DNA of 64,000 nucleotides, from NCBI GenBank assembly GCA_963975885.1, contig CAXBIS010000007.1, forward strand, positions 1-64,000, given 5' to 3'. Origin of the DNA: Pseudazoarcus sp963975885 (GTDB taxonomy: Bacteria; Pseudomonadota; Gammaproteobacteria; Burkholderiales; Rhodocyclaceae). The translations under genes and the position numbers were made by a program. Each line of letters starts with the position of its first letter. The first letter of the stretch is position 1. Below the pieces are notes generated by a model. The model saw only the letters and a list, made by a program, of their open reading frames with translations, was not told where the DNA came from and searched no databases. This document shows positions 28,751 through 37,830 of the stretch, piece after piece.

Positions 28751-30727
28751 CTATTCGGAATCGTAGACCGGCACAAGCAACTGAAAGCTTGTGCCGACCC
28801 CGTTCTGGCTGCGGCACAGGATGCGCCCGTGCCACTCAGCGAGCAACTGTCGGCTGATCGCCAGGCCCAGTCCCTCATGGTGCCCGCCCTTGCTGCTGGG
28901 GCGCGGCGCGAACGGATTGGCCAGCCGCTCGGGCGGCAGGCCGGGGCCGTTGTCGATGACGCGGATTTCGATGCAGCGCACGCCATCGGCCCATACTTCC
29001 CCGGCCAGCGCGATCGTGCAGCGCCCGCCCGGGTGCAGGATGTCGGCTGCATTGTGCAGGAGGTTCAGGAGCACCTGGCGCAGCTTCGACGCGGGCATCG
29101 CCACCTGCGGCAGGCCGACCGACGTGCGCAGTTCGAGGTGGACGCCGCGCCGGGCGAAGAGCGACTCTCCGACCATTGCACGCAGGTCGTGCAGCAGCTC
29201 CGGAATACGGCAGAAGCCGGGTTCGACCACTGCTTGAGGGGCCTCGGTCGAGGCGTCGATGAGGCCACCGAGGCGATCGATCTCGGCCTGAACGACGCTC
29301 AGATCCTCGGCCAGTCCGCCGGCTTCTGGATGACGTTGCGGCATCAGTTGCAGATAGCTGCGGATCACCGACAAGGGGTTGCGCGCCTCGTGTGCAATGC
29401 GTCGTGCATGCTCGCGATGCAGGGTCTCGATTTCGCTGCGCAGCGTACGTTCGGCCTGAGTGCTGCGCTGTTGCGCGGATGCAACAGATGCCGCGACCGA
29501 AACCAGCGCGAGCAGCATCCGGGTGGCGTCGGCGGGTGGCATCTGCACGCGCTCGGGTGCGACCACGATCGCGGCCGGGGCGCCCTCGGACGCGAACGGA
29601 ACGCATACGAAGCCGTGTCGCCCGATCCAGCGTGCGAGTTGCCAGTCTCGCACCGAACGGGTCGGTCCGCCGCCCTCGTCGCCATGGTAGGAAGTCGGGG
29701 TCGCGCTGCGTGCGGCCAGTGCGACGACGCTCACGGCATCGTCGAGCGGTGTGTCGGCCGCCGTCCAGCGTGCTTCGGTACGCGCGTCGGTCAGTGGCAG
29801 TGCTTCGAGCCGGTCTCCGCGCGCGACCACCACCAGGGCCGGCTCGATCGCGCACAGCAGGCGTGCGCCGGCGTGCAGCCGCGCGCGAAGCATGTCTCCG
29901 GTGAGCCCTTCGAAAGCGGTGCGTGCGTAGCCGGCCAGCGCTGCCTCGAGCAGGTTGCGCGAGAGTGTCGGCGTGCTCACGGGCGCGAGCGCGGCTGGTT
30001 CGGGCGCGCCCTGTGCAGCGAGCGGGATGGGGCTGCTCTCGCGGATCTCGTGCAGCAGGCCCGCGTCTACGCCGGCGACGCGGGCGAGTACCACATCGGG
30101 TACTTCGCCGTCCGGGCAGGCCAGGCGGCTCGCACACCACAGCAGGCGCGCGAGCGGATGCGCGCTCAGGATCTGCTCGTCGTCGGCTTCGACCAGTTCG
30201 AGCGCGTCCGACAGCGGGCCGTGCGCGCCGCATTCCTCAGCCAGGCGCGCGTTGAGCGCGGCTGCGCTGCCGACCCGCCCGGAATGCGCTGGATCCAGGC
30301 GCAGCATTTGCGACAGGCGTGACCACAGACCGGCCAGCCGGGCTTCTTCCGGAAAGGGGTATGCGCTTCGGATCGCCAGTTGCTGCGCGAGATCCGCGCA
30401 TCGGGTGGCGAAGCCGCGCAGCGCCAGATCGGTGCGCGAACCGGGCTCGCGCGCGCCGGCCTGCAACGCGATCCAGGCCGAGAGCAGCGAGGGTCCGATG
30501 CGCTCGATGCGCTCGGCCAGTGCTTCGCTCAGGGTTTGCTCGAGCCCGCCGTCAAGGGGGCAGGCATGGAACACGGCGTGGATCAGCAGTGGGTCGCCGG
30601 TGGCCAGTGCGGCGATGTCGTCGCGCGCAAGGGGCGAGCTGCCGAGCAGGCCGAGCAGCGCTTCACGCAGCGCACTCGGCGACGCATCGGACAGGCCGCC
30701 CTGCGAATGGAGCATGCTCGAACCCAT
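28751..30727 (-). CDS. Soluble sensor histidine kinase with HDOD-like N terminus
   Basis: About 658 residues from ATG 30727 (TTG 30790 is possible). No transmembrane segment is evident. The N-terminal helical region (about 10-200) resembles a degenerate HDOD domain (ALREALLGLLGSS, DDIAALATGDPLLIHAVF). A GAF-like segment (about 270-415) and a HisKA domain with phospho-acceptor His in RRIAHEARNPLSVIRSYL follow. The HATPase domain has N-box LLNLLHNAADIL, G1 DNGPGLP and G2 GLGLAISRQLL. It is encoded between an EAL/HDOD protein and a REC-GGDEF-EAL regulator, so a cytoplasmic signal feeding c-di-GMP control is inferred. Confidence 0.78.
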   Translation of the reverse strand: MGSSMLHSQGGLSDASPSALREALLGLLGSSPLARDDIAALATGDPLLIHAVFHACPLDGGLEQTLSEALAERIERIGPSLLSAWIALQAGAREPGSRTDLALRGFATRCADLAQQLAIRSAYPFPEEARLAGLWSRLSQMLRLDPAHSGRVGSAAALNARLAEECGAHGPLSDALELVEADDEQILSAHPLARLLWCASRLACPDGEVPDVVLARVAGVDAGLLHEIRESSPIPLAAQGAPEPAALAPVSTPTLSRNLLEAALAGYARTAFEGLTGDMLRARLHAGARLLCAIEPALVVVARGDRLEALPLTDARTEARWTAADTPLDDAVSVVALAARSATPTSYHGDEGGGPTRSVRDWQLARWIGRHGFVCVPFASEGAPAAIVVAPERVQMPPADATRMLLALVSVAASVASAQQRSTQAERTLRSEIETLHREHARRIAHEARNPLSVIRSYLQLMPQRHPEAGGLAEDLSVVQAEIDRLGGLIDASTEAPQAVVEPGFCRIPELLHDLRAMVGESLFARRGVHLELRTSVGLPQVAMPASKLRQVLLNLLHNAADILHPGGRCTIALAGEVWADGVRCIEIRVIDNGPGLPPERLANPFAPRPSSKGGHHEGLGLAISRQLLAEWHGRILCRSQNGVGTSFQLLVPVYDSE

Positions 30728-30809
30728 GCCGGATCTCGTGCCATCGGGATGGCCGAATTGTACCCACTCCGGCGGGATTGTCGCGGTCAAACTGCGCGCC
30801 CGCGGCGCA

Positions 30810-31946
30810 TCAGGCGGTCAGACTGTCGGCGAAGCCCAGCGCCGAGAGCAGTGCAGCATTGACCTGCTCGGGGGTGAGTTGCAGTTCGGCGGACTGTGCG
30901 GCCAGGGCGGTACCGTCGAAACCCTCGGTGAGACGCGCCAGACGCAGCAGTGGAGCGTATTCGCCGCTGTCGTGGAGCAGCGCGTCGCAGATTCCGTCGG
31001 GCAGCGTCATGGTTTCGATGATCTCTTCCATGCGTGTCCCGGTCAGCAGTGGCAGCAACGAGAACGCGCCGGTGATGAACAGGTTGTCGAGATGGCTGTC
31101 GTCGAGCCACGCTGTACCGAGTTGCTCCATGAGGCGTCCACGCACGATCGCCGTCTGCATCAGCGCCGGCGCGGCCGGGTCACGGCTGGCCGTGACGAGC
31201 AGCAGCGACAGCCATTTGTTGAGTGCGTCGTAGCCCAGGATGCTGACTGCGTGGCGGAAGGACTGGATCTCGCACATCAGGCCGAAACCAGCCGAGTTGA
31301 TGTAGCGCAGCAGCTTGTAGGAAATCGCCACATCCTGCTTGAGCAGGCGCTCGATGTCCTTGATGTCGGCCCCGTTTCGCACCATGTTGAGCAGGCGGAC
31401 GATCTGCCCGTGAGCCGGCGAGAGTGTCCTGGGTGGCGGGTTGCCGTGCAGGAAGAACCAGCCCGACGCCCCTTCGAAACCTTGCTGCATCGCACTCTGG
31501 AAGGCCTGGATGTCGGGCAGGCCCCAGGCCAGCGGCACACCCGGCGCGCCGACGGCAGAGGGCTGCTTGCGTGCGTCGGTGATCGTGAAGCGCCAGTTCG
31601 CCTGCGCGGGTACGACGGTGTCCGCGCGCCACCAGGCCAGGCAGGTATGGATTCCGGCTTCGGCCAATTCGGCGAGGAGTTCGGCCGTGCGCGGGTGGCC
31701 CAGGGTCTGCGCCGGGATCTCGATCATCGCGTTGTCGGGCGGCAGCCACTGCATCAGGTCCGGCGTGGGCACGAGGCGCTCGAGCGAGATGAACACCGAA
31801 TACTGGGTCGGCCAGGCCTCGCCGAGCGCGTTGAGCGCCTCAACCACCGAGGCGACGTCGGGGCCATGGGCGATCAGGCGGTTGGCGGTGATGGCGCGCT
31901 TGCGGTTGACCACCGGCTCGCGCGTGAAGATTGTCGTCGCTTCCAT
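30810..31946 (-). CDS. EAL/HDOD (YuxH-type) signalling protein
   Basis: A 378-residue cytoplasmic protein. The N-terminal half (FTREPVVNRKRAITANRLI) is a degenerate EAL-like domain without catalytic residues. The C-terminal half (about 170-370) is an HDOD domain (LLKQDVAISYKLLRYINSAGFG, split here as LLKQDVAISY and KLLRYINSAGFG). This architecture is the YuxH/CdgJ type known to influence motility or c-di-GMP signalling through protein contacts. It begins only four bases after the reductase stop and precedes the histidine kinase. Confidence 0.85.
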   Translation of the reverse strand: MEATTIFTREPVVNRKRAITANRLIAHGPDVASVVEALNALGEAWPTQYSVFISLERLVPTPDLMQWLPPDNAMIEIPAQTLGHPRTAELLAELAEAGIHTCLAWWRADTVVPAQANWRFTITDARKQPSAVGAPGVPLAWGLPDIQAFQSAMQQGFEGASGWFFLHGNPPPRTLSPAHGQIVRLLNMVRNGADIKDIERLLKQDVAISYKLLRYINSAGFGLMCEIQSFRHAVSILGYDALNKWLSLLLVTASRDPAAPALMQTAIVRGRLMEQLGTAWLDDSHLDNLFITGAFSLLPLLTGTRMEEIIETMTLPDGICDALLHDSGEYAPLLRLARLTEGFDGTALAAQSAELQLTPEQVNAALLSALGFADSLTA

Positions 31947-31950
31947 GGGC

Positions 31951-32967
31951 TCAGCTGCCTGAGAAGGTGAAGGCGTCGGCGAAGAACGCCTCCGACGACA
32001 GGCCGCAGCGGCGCACGAGATCGGTGCGTGCCGCGTCGATCATCGCCGGCGCGCCGCAGGCATAGACTTCGAACGCGGACAGATCAGGATAGTCGGCCAT
32101 CAGCGCATGATGGACGAGGCCGGTCCGGCCTGTCCAGCCGTCTTCGGGCTGCGCGTCCGAGACCACCGGAACGTAGTTGAAGCCGGGCAGCTCGGCAGCC
32201 CAGCGCCGCGCCAGCGCGTCCATGTACAAGCCGCTTTCCGAACGGGCGCCCCAGTACAACGCGAACTCGCGCCGGCGTCCGCTGGCGATGCAGTCCTCGA
32301 CCATGCTCTTGATCGGAGCGAAACCCGTGCTGCCGGCCAGCAGGATGGTCGGGCGCGAGTCGTCATCAGACAGCACGAAGCTGCCCAGCGGACCCTCGAA
32401 GCGGAGAATCTCGCGCGGCTTCATCTGTTCGAACACGCGACCGGTAAAGCGACCGCCGTCGATGCGGCGAACGTGCACTTCGATGTGTTCGTCCACCGCG
32501 GGCGCGTTGGCAATCGAGAAGCTGCGCCGTCGCCCCTCGTCGAGGAGGAAGTCGATGTACTGGCCGGCGCGAAAGGCGAACTTGTCGGATGCGGGCAACT
32601 TGAGTTGCATGACGATCACGTCGGATGCGGCACGCTCGATGGATTGCACCCGACAGGGCAGTTTCTTGACCGCAATCTCGCCCGCGCGGGTGATGCTGCG
32701 TACCGTCACCTCGAGGTCCGAACACGCGCGGGCCTGGCACAGCAGAGCCTGTCCAGCGGCGGATTCCTCGCGCGTGAGTGCACCCTCGGAGATCCTGCCC
32801 TGATCGATGGTGCCACGCTCGATGCGCGCCTTGCAGGCCCCGCAGGCGCCGTCGCGGCAGCCGTAGGGCACGATGAAGCCGGCCGCCAGCGCGGCCTCGA
32901 GCACGGTCTGGTCGGCGCGTGCATCGAAGTGCTGGCCGCCCGGCTGGAGCGTGATGCGAAAGGACAT
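31951..32967 (-). CDS. 2Fe-2S/FAD oxidoreductase (annotated family: CDP-6-deoxy-delta-3,4-glucoseen reductase)
   Basis: A 338-residue electron-transfer protein. The N-terminal plant-type ferredoxin domain (about 1-90) has CRDGACGACK and a later LLCQARA supplying four cysteines. The ferredoxin-reductase FAD domain (about 100-200) has RSFSIANAP and FAFRAGQYIDF. The NAD(P) domain (about 215-335) has LLAGSTGFAPIKSMVED and YACGAPAMI. Betaproteobacterial homologues carry the AscD-like name, but with no dideoxy-sugar genes here a general reductase partner role is more plausible. It heads the run of signalling genes. Confidence 0.82.
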   Translation of the reverse strand: MSFRITLQPGGQHFDARADQTVLEAALAAGFIVPYGCRDGACGACKARIERGTIDQGRISEGALTREESAAGQALLCQARACSDLEVTVRSITRAGEIAVKKLPCRVQSIERAASDVIVMQLKLPASDKFAFRAGQYIDFLLDEGRRRSFSIANAPAVDEHIEVHVRRIDGGRFTGRVFEQMKPREILRFEGPLGSFVLSDDDSRPTILLAGSTGFAPIKSMVEDCIASGRRREFALYWGARSESGLYMDALARRWAAELPGFNYVPVVSDAQPEDGWTGRTGLVHHALMADYPDLSAFEVYACGAPAMIDAARTDLVRRCGLSSEAFFADAFTFSGS

Positions 32968-32986
32968 GACGTGGGATAATCCTGCG

Positions 32987-33877
32987 ATGAATCGAATCCT
33001 GATCGTCGGTGCCGGCGACGTGGCCGGGCGTGCGATCCCCTGGCTCGCGAGGCGTTTCGAGGTGTTTGCGCTGTCGCGCCGCACCGAGGCGTTCCCGCGT
33101 CTGCGCGCACTCGGTGCGAAACCACTGCTGGGGGACCTCGACGATCGCGCGAGTCTTGCGCGCGTCGCCGGTCTGGCCGATGCGGTCCTGCACTGCGCGC
33201 CACCGCCACGCGAGGGTACGGATGACGCGCGCACCGCGCATCTTCTGGCGGCCCTGGGGGCGGGGCGGAGTCTACCACAGCGCATCGTATACATAAGCAC
33301 GACAGGGGTTTACGGCGACTGCGCGGGTGCGCGCATCGACGAGACGCGTGCGCTGCGTCCGAGCAGCGCGCGCGCCGTGCGCCGGGTCGCCGCCGAACGC
33401 CGCTTGCGCGAATTCGGCGCGCGCCATGGGGTGGCGGTGAGTATCCTGCGCGCGCCCGGCATCTACGCGGCCGAACGGCTGCCACTCGAGCGCCTGCGGC
33501 GCGGCGATCCGGTGCCGCAGGGTCCGCATGATCCGTACACCAACCACATCCATGCCGACGATCTGGCACGCATGGCCTGTCTGGCGCTGTTCCGGGGCGC
33601 GCCCGGGCGGGTCTACAATGCCGTCGATCTGACAGACCTGAGGATGGGCGAATACTTCGATCTGGCCGCACGCGTGTTCGGCCTGCCGCCCCCGCCCCGC
33701 GCGAACCCCGATGAACTGGCCGAACGGCTGTCGCCGATGGCGCTGTCCTTCTTGTCCGAGTCGCGTCGCATCTCGGGCGCGCGCGCGCTGCGCGAGCTGC
33801 GCCTGCGCCTGATCCATCCCACGGTCGCGGACGGCTTTGCCGCGGCCCTGTCCCAAGGAGTTTCCTCCCCGTGCTGA
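32987..33877 (+). CDS. NAD(P)-dependent epimerase/dehydratase (extended SDR)
   Basis: A 296-residue Rossmann-fold protein with the nucleotide-binding GAGDVAGRA motif (about 8-16), VYISTTGVYGD (SDR strand with the Tyr-equivalent) and APGIYAAERLP. It resembles the YeeZ-like SDR group. It starts 19 bases from the divergent reductase gene, and its stop overlaps the next gene by 7 bases. The substrate is unknown. Confidence 0.78.
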   Translation: MNRILIVGAGDVAGRAIPWLARRFEVFALSRRTEAFPRLRALGAKPLLGDLDDRASLARVAGLADAVLHCAPPPREGTDDARTAHLLAALGAGRSLPQRIVYISTTGVYGDCAGARIDETRALRPSSARAVRRVAAERRLREFGARHGVAVSILRAPGIYAAERLPLERLRRGDPVPQGPHDPYTNHIHADDLARMACLALFRGAPGRVYNAVDLTDLRMGEYFDLAARVFGLPPPPRANPDELAERLSPMALSFLSESRRISGARALRELRLRLIHPTVADGFAAALSQGVSSPC

Positions 33878-34281
33878 TCGTCAAGTGGCTGCACATCGTG
33901 TTCGTCGTGAGCTGGTTCGCGGGCCTGTTCTATCTGCCGCGCCTGTACGTCAATCACGCCATGGTCGAGGATGTGGCCACGCGCGAGCGTCTCGCGTTGA
34001 TGGAGCGCAAGCTGTTCCGCTTCATGACGCCGCTGGGGGTGCTCGCGCTGGGTTTCGGCCTGTGGCTGTGGATGGGTTGGGGATTCTCGGGGGGCTGGCT
34101 GCACGCCAAGCTCACGCTGGTGCTGTTCCTGATTGGCTATCACGTGTACTGCGGCAAGCTGCTCGCGGATTTTGCGGCGGGGCGCAACACGCGCAGCCAC
34201 GTGTGGTATCGCTGGTTCAACGAGGCACCGGTGCTGGTGCTGTTCGCGGTCGTGTTTCTGACCGTCGTAAAACCGTTCTGA
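33871..34281 (+). CDS. hemJ: HemJ-like protoporphyrinogen oxidase (CopD/UPF0093 family)
   Basis: A 136-residue inner-membrane protein with four hydrophobic segments. His8 in VKWLHIVFVVSWFAGLFY and the lysine in LHAKLTLVL are the conserved residues of HemJ. HemJ oxidises protoporphyrinogen IX in haem synthesis in bacteria lacking HemG/HemY. It begins with GTG at 33871, 10 bases after AAGGAG, and overlaps the SDR gene. hemL lies elsewhere in the window. Related CopD-like functions cannot be fully excluded. Confidence 0.8.
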   Translation: MLIVKWLHIVFVVSWFAGLFYLPRLYVNHAMVEDVATRERLALMERKLFRFMTPLGVLALGFGLWLWMGWGFSGGWLHAKLTLVLFLIGYHVYCGKLLADFAAGRNTRSHVWYRWFNEAPVLVLFAVVFLTVVKPF

Positions 34282-34294
34282 TTGCGGAGGGCCG

Positions 34295-35440
34295 ATGGCC
34301 GAATCCTTTTTCTCGCCGTGCCCGCGCGGCCTCGAAGCGGCGTTGGCCGCGGAGCTGGCCGCGCTGGGTGCGCGCGACATCGAGCCCACCCACGGTGGCG
34401 TGGGTTTTTCCGGCGACATGCCGACCTGCTGGCGGGTCAACCTCGAGTCGCGCATCGCCACGCGTGTGTTGTGGCGCATCGCGCAGGGACGCTACCGCAA
34501 CGAGGAAGACCTCTATCGCATCGCCTATGCGCCGACCTGGGCACGCTGGTTTTCGATCGACGAGACCATTCGCGTATTCGTGACCTCACAGCGCTCGGCG
34601 GTGAAGAGCCTGGAGTTCGTCACGCTACGCATCAAGGATGCAGTGTGTGATCACTTTCGCACGGTCACCGGCGAGCGACCCAGCGTAGACACCGCAAACC
34701 CGGACGTGCGCATACATGCTTTCCTGACGCGGGACAGCCTCACGCTGTATCTGGACACTTCGGGCGAGCCACTTTACAAGCGCGGCTTCAAGCACGCCTC
34801 GGTCGAGGCGCCGCTCAAGGAAAATCTTGCCGCCGGCATCCTGCAACTGACTGGCTGGACGCCGGACGAGGCGCTGGTCGATCCCATGTGCGGCAGCGGC
34901 ACGTTTCTGATCGAGGCCGCGCAGATTGCGCTCGATGTTGCGCCCGGGCTGGGGCGGCATTTCGGTTTCGAGAAACTCAAGAACTTCGACCGCGCGGCCT
35001 GGGCGAAGCTGCGTGGCGCAGCCGAGGCGCGGCGCAAGCCGGTGCGTGAGCTGCCGATCTTCGGTGCGGATCTGGTCGCTGCCCAGGTGCGCAAGGCCGA
35101 GGCCAATCTCGCCGCGGCCGGGCTGGCCGATTGTGTGCGGGTGATGCGGGCGGACATCCTGGAGCTCGATCCGCCGGCCGAGGCCGGCGTGATGGTCGCC
35201 AATCCGCCTTACGGTGTGCGCATCGGCGAGGAGAGCGAGCTGCTCGAGTTCTATCCGCAACTGGGTGACGCGCTCAAGGCGCACTGGGCGGGCTGGCGCT
35301 GCCACTTCCTGAGTGCCGATACCGCGCTGCCCAAGGGCATGGGTCTCAAGGCCAGCCGGCGCACGCCGCTGTTCAACGGCGCGCTCGAATGCCGCTTGTA
35401 CGAATATCGGATGTTCGCGGGCAGCGGGCGGGAGAAATAG
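34295..35440 (+). CDS. THUMP domain class I SAM RNA methyltransferase (RlmL N-terminal/YpsC type)
   Basis: A 381-residue protein. The N-terminal ferredoxin-like and THUMP domains (about 1-165; FFSPCPRGLEAALAAEL) bind RNA. The methyltransferase domain has motif I VDPMCGSGTFLIEAA and the catalytic NPPYG of m2G enzymes. It corresponds to the first half of RlmKL, which methylates N2 of a 23S rRNA guanosine. A clear GGAGGG precedes the ATG, and hemJ lies 14 bases upstream. The exact target base is inferred from family. Confidence 0.88.
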   Translation: MAESFFSPCPRGLEAALAAELAALGARDIEPTHGGVGFSGDMPTCWRVNLESRIATRVLWRIAQGRYRNEEDLYRIAYAPTWARWFSIDETIRVFVTSQRSAVKSLEFVTLRIKDAVCDHFRTVTGERPSVDTANPDVRIHAFLTRDSLTLYLDTSGEPLYKRGFKHASVEAPLKENLAAGILQLTGWTPDEALVDPMCGSGTFLIEAAQIALDVAPGLGRHFGFEKLKNFDRAAWAKLRGAAEARRKPVRELPIFGADLVAAQVRKAEANLAAAGLADCVRVMRADILELDPPAEAGVMVANPPYGVRIGEESELLEFYPQLGDALKAHWAGWRCHFLSADTALPKGMGLKASRRTPLFNGALECRLYEYRMFAGSGREK

Positions 35441-35482
35441 CGAGCGCCAGTGATCAGGGCGGGCGACTTCCGTCCCCTGGCC

Positions 35483-36616
35483 TCAAACGATGTCCAGGTT
35501 CTCGGTACCCGACAGGAAGTCCTTCTCGCCGTGCTTGGAGTGCAGCTTGATCTGCAGGCGCAGGTCGTTGATCGAGTCGGCGTTGCGCAGCGCATCCTCG
35601 TAGGTGATCAGGTCGTCCTCGAACAGGTCGAACAGACTCTGATCGAAGGTCTGCATGCCCAGTTCGCGAGAGCGTTTGATGACTTCCTTGATGCCGGGCA
35701 CGTCGCCCTTGAAGATGAGATCGGAGATCAGCGGCGAGTTGAGCATGATCTCCACGGCCGGGGCGCGCCCCTTGCGCTCTTTCAGGGGAAGCAGGCGCTG
35801 CGAGATCAGTGCGCGCACGTTCAGTGACAAGTCCATCAGCAATTGCTGACGACGGTCTTCCGGGAAGAAGTTGATGATGCGATCGAGCGCCTGGTTGGTG
35901 CTGTTGGCGTGCAGCGTGGCCAGGCACAGGTGACCGGTTTCGGCGAAGGCGATCGCGTAGTCCATGGTCTCGCGGTCGCGAATCTCGCCCATCAGGATCA
36001 CGTCCGGAGCCTGACGCAGCGTGTTCTTGAGCGCTGCCTCCCAGTGGTCGGTGTCAATGCCGATCTCGCGCTGCGTGATGATGCAGTTCTTGTGCGGATG
36101 GACGAATTCGATCGGGTCCTCGACCGTGATGATGTGGCCGTAGGAGTGCTCGTTGCGAAAATCCACCATCGCCGCCAGCGAGGTGGACTTGCCGGTGCCG
36201 GTGCCGCCGACGAAGATCACCAGCCCGCGCTTGCTCATCGCGATGTCCTTGAGGATGGCCGGCAGGCCCAGCTCCTCGAAGGTCGGGATGGTCTGCGAGA
36301 TCGTTCGCAGCACCAGTCCCACGCGGCTTTGCTGGATGTAGGCGTTGGCGCGAAAACGCCCGATGTTCGGGGGGGCCACCGCGAAGTTGCATTCCTTGGT
36401 GGCTTCGAATTCCGCCGCCTGGCGGTCGTTCATGACCGCACGTGCCAACTCCGCCGTATGCTGCGGGGTGAGTACCTGGTTGGACTGCGGAATGATCTTT
36501 CCGTCGATCTTGATCGCCGGCGGAAAGCCCGAGGTGATGAAGAGGTCCGAGCCGTTCTTCTGCACCATCAGGCGCAGCAGGTCGTGCATGAACTTGAGGG
36601 CCTGATCGCGTTCCAT
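35483..36616 (-). CDS. pilU: Type IV pilus retraction ATPase accessory PilU
   Basis: A 377-residue PilT-family secretion ATPase with Walker A GGTGTGKST near residue 140 and Walker B LMGEIRDRETMDYA. The Asp/His boxes lie between them. The PilT-specific AIRNLIRE motif is replaced by LISDLIFKGDVPG, the PilU character. It lies downstream of pilT in the same direction, 79 bases away. It forms a hexamer at the pilus base and helps PilT depolymerise the pilus under load. Confidence 0.93.
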   Translation of the reverse strand: MERDQALKFMHDLLRLMVQKNGSDLFITSGFPPAIKIDGKIIPQSNQVLTPQHTAELARAVMNDRQAAEFEATKECNFAVAPPNIGRFRANAYIQQSRVGLVLRTISQTIPTFEELGLPAILKDIAMSKRGLVIFVGGTGTGKSTSLAAMVDFRNEHSYGHIITVEDPIEFVHPHKNCIITQREIGIDTDHWEAALKNTLRQAPDVILMGEIRDRETMDYAIAFAETGHLCLATLHANSTNQALDRIINFFPEDRRQQLLMDLSLNVRALISQRLLPLKERKGRAPAVEIMLNSPLISDLIFKGDVPGIKEVIKRSRELGMQTFDQSLFDLFEDDLITYEDALRNADSINDLRLQIKLHSKHGEKDFLSGTENLDIV

Positions 36617-36695
36617 CCTGGTTCTCCGAAGCCGACGTTGCGACCCTCAATCTACCGCTTCCGCAGCGCTCTTGCCAGCCTCGCGCCCACGTGTT

Positions 36696-37739
36696 TCAGC
36701 CGGTGAAGGAATCCTTGTTCTGCGCGCGCATGCGCGCTTCCGACAGCGATACGATATTGCGGCGCACCAGGTCCTGCAGACACTGGTCCAGCGTCTGCAT
36801 GCCCAGTTGCTGCCCGGTCTGGATGGACGAGTACATCTGCGCGATCTTGTTCTCGCGGATCAGGTTACGGATCGCGGGCGTGCCGAGCATGATCTCGTGC
36901 GCGGCCACGCGCCCGGTTCCGTCCTTGGTCTTGAGCAGGGTCTGGGCGATGACCGCGCGCAGCGATTCGGAGAGCATCGCGCGCACCATGTCCTTTTCCT
37001 CGGCCGGGAATACGTCAATGATGCGGTCGATGGTCTTGGCTGCTGACGAGGTGTGCAGCGTGCCGAACACCAGGTGGCCGGTTTCAGCGCCGGTCAGCGC
37101 CAGACGAATGGTTTCCAGGTCGCGCATCTCGCCGACCAGGATCACGTCCGGGTCTTCGCGCAGGGCCGATCGCAGCGCGTTGGAAAACCCCAGCGTGTCG
37201 CGGTGCACCTCGCGCTGGTTGATCAGGCTGCGCTTGGACGTGTGCACGAATTCGATGGGATCCTCGATGGTGAGGATGTGCGAGTACTGGTTCTCGTTGA
37301 CGTAATCGACCATTGCCGCGAGCGTGGTCGATTTGCCCGAGCCGGTGGGCCCGGTGACCAGCACGATTCCGCGCGGCTGGTCAGCGATGTCGCGGAAGAT
37401 CTTGGGCGCGTTCAACTCCTCGAGCGTGAGCACTTTGGACGGAATCGTCCGGAAGACGGCCGAGGCGCCACGGTTCTGGTTGAAGGCGTTGACGCGAAAG
37501 CGTGCGAGGTTGGGGATCTCGAACGAAAAGTCGCATTCGAGTTCATCCTCGAACTGCTTGCGCTGCGAGTCGTTCATGATGTCGTACACCATCGCGTGCA
37601 CGTCCTTGTGCTCCATCGGCGGCAGATTGATGCGCCGGATGTCGCCGTGTACGCGGATCATCGGCGGCAGGCCCGCCGACATGTGCAGATCCGAGGCCTT
37701 GTTCTTGACCGCAAACGCGAGCAGTTCGGTGATGTCCAT
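36696..37739 (-). CDS. pilT: Type IV pilus retraction motor PilT
   Basis: A 347-residue hexameric ATPase with Walker A GPTGSGKST (about 131-139), Walker B LVGEMRDLETIRLA and the retraction-specific AIRNLIRE in the C-terminal domain. It powers pilus retraction, hence twitching motility and DNA uptake. It is divergent from yggS across 91 bases. The chemosensory genes that would set its activity (pilGHIJ-chpA) lie 8 kb away in this window. Confidence 0.96.
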   Translation of the reverse strand: MDITELLAFAVKNKASDLHMSAGLPPMIRVHGDIRRINLPPMEHKDVHAMVYDIMNDSQRKQFEDELECDFSFEIPNLARFRVNAFNQNRGASAVFRTIPSKVLTLEELNAPKIFRDIADQPRGIVLVTGPTGSGKSTTLAAMVDYVNENQYSHILTIEDPIEFVHTSKRSLINQREVHRDTLGFSNALRSALREDPDVILVGEMRDLETIRLALTGAETGHLVFGTLHTSSAAKTIDRIIDVFPAEEKDMVRAMLSESLRAVIAQTLLKTKDGTGRVAAHEIMLGTPAIRNLIRENKIAQMYSSIQTGQQLGMQTLDQCLQDLVRRNIVSLSEARMRAQNKDSFTG

Positions 37740-37785
37740 GGAGCTTCCGGAAGGGCGGTGGTGGGGAAGGGGCGCAGAGCCCCGA

Positions 37786-37794
37786 TGCTATACT
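37786..37794 (+). promoter_or_regulatory. Extended -10 promoter candidate for yggS-proC-yggT
   Basis: TGCTATACT, an extended -10 element (TGN plus TATACT, 5 of 6), lies 36 bases before the yggS ATG in the pilT/yggS divergent region. No good -35 is seen, which is tolerated by extended -10 promoters. Confidence 0.45.
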
Positions 37795-37830
37795 CGGCGC
37801 CTGCCGGTTCGAAGGACCTGACGCGGGTAT

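Noticed and set aside
27827..31970. Long open frames on the plus strand across the signalling genes (for example 27827-30322 and 29955-31970)
   Set aside because: They lie opposite clear kinase, GGDEF-EAL and HDOD genes, have unnatural composition (Arg, Gln and His runs) and no family resemblance; they arise from high GC and codon bias.
32968..32986. GGATAATCC palindrome in the 19-base gap between divergent genes
   Set aside because: Short, no fitting -35 in either direction; could be chance.
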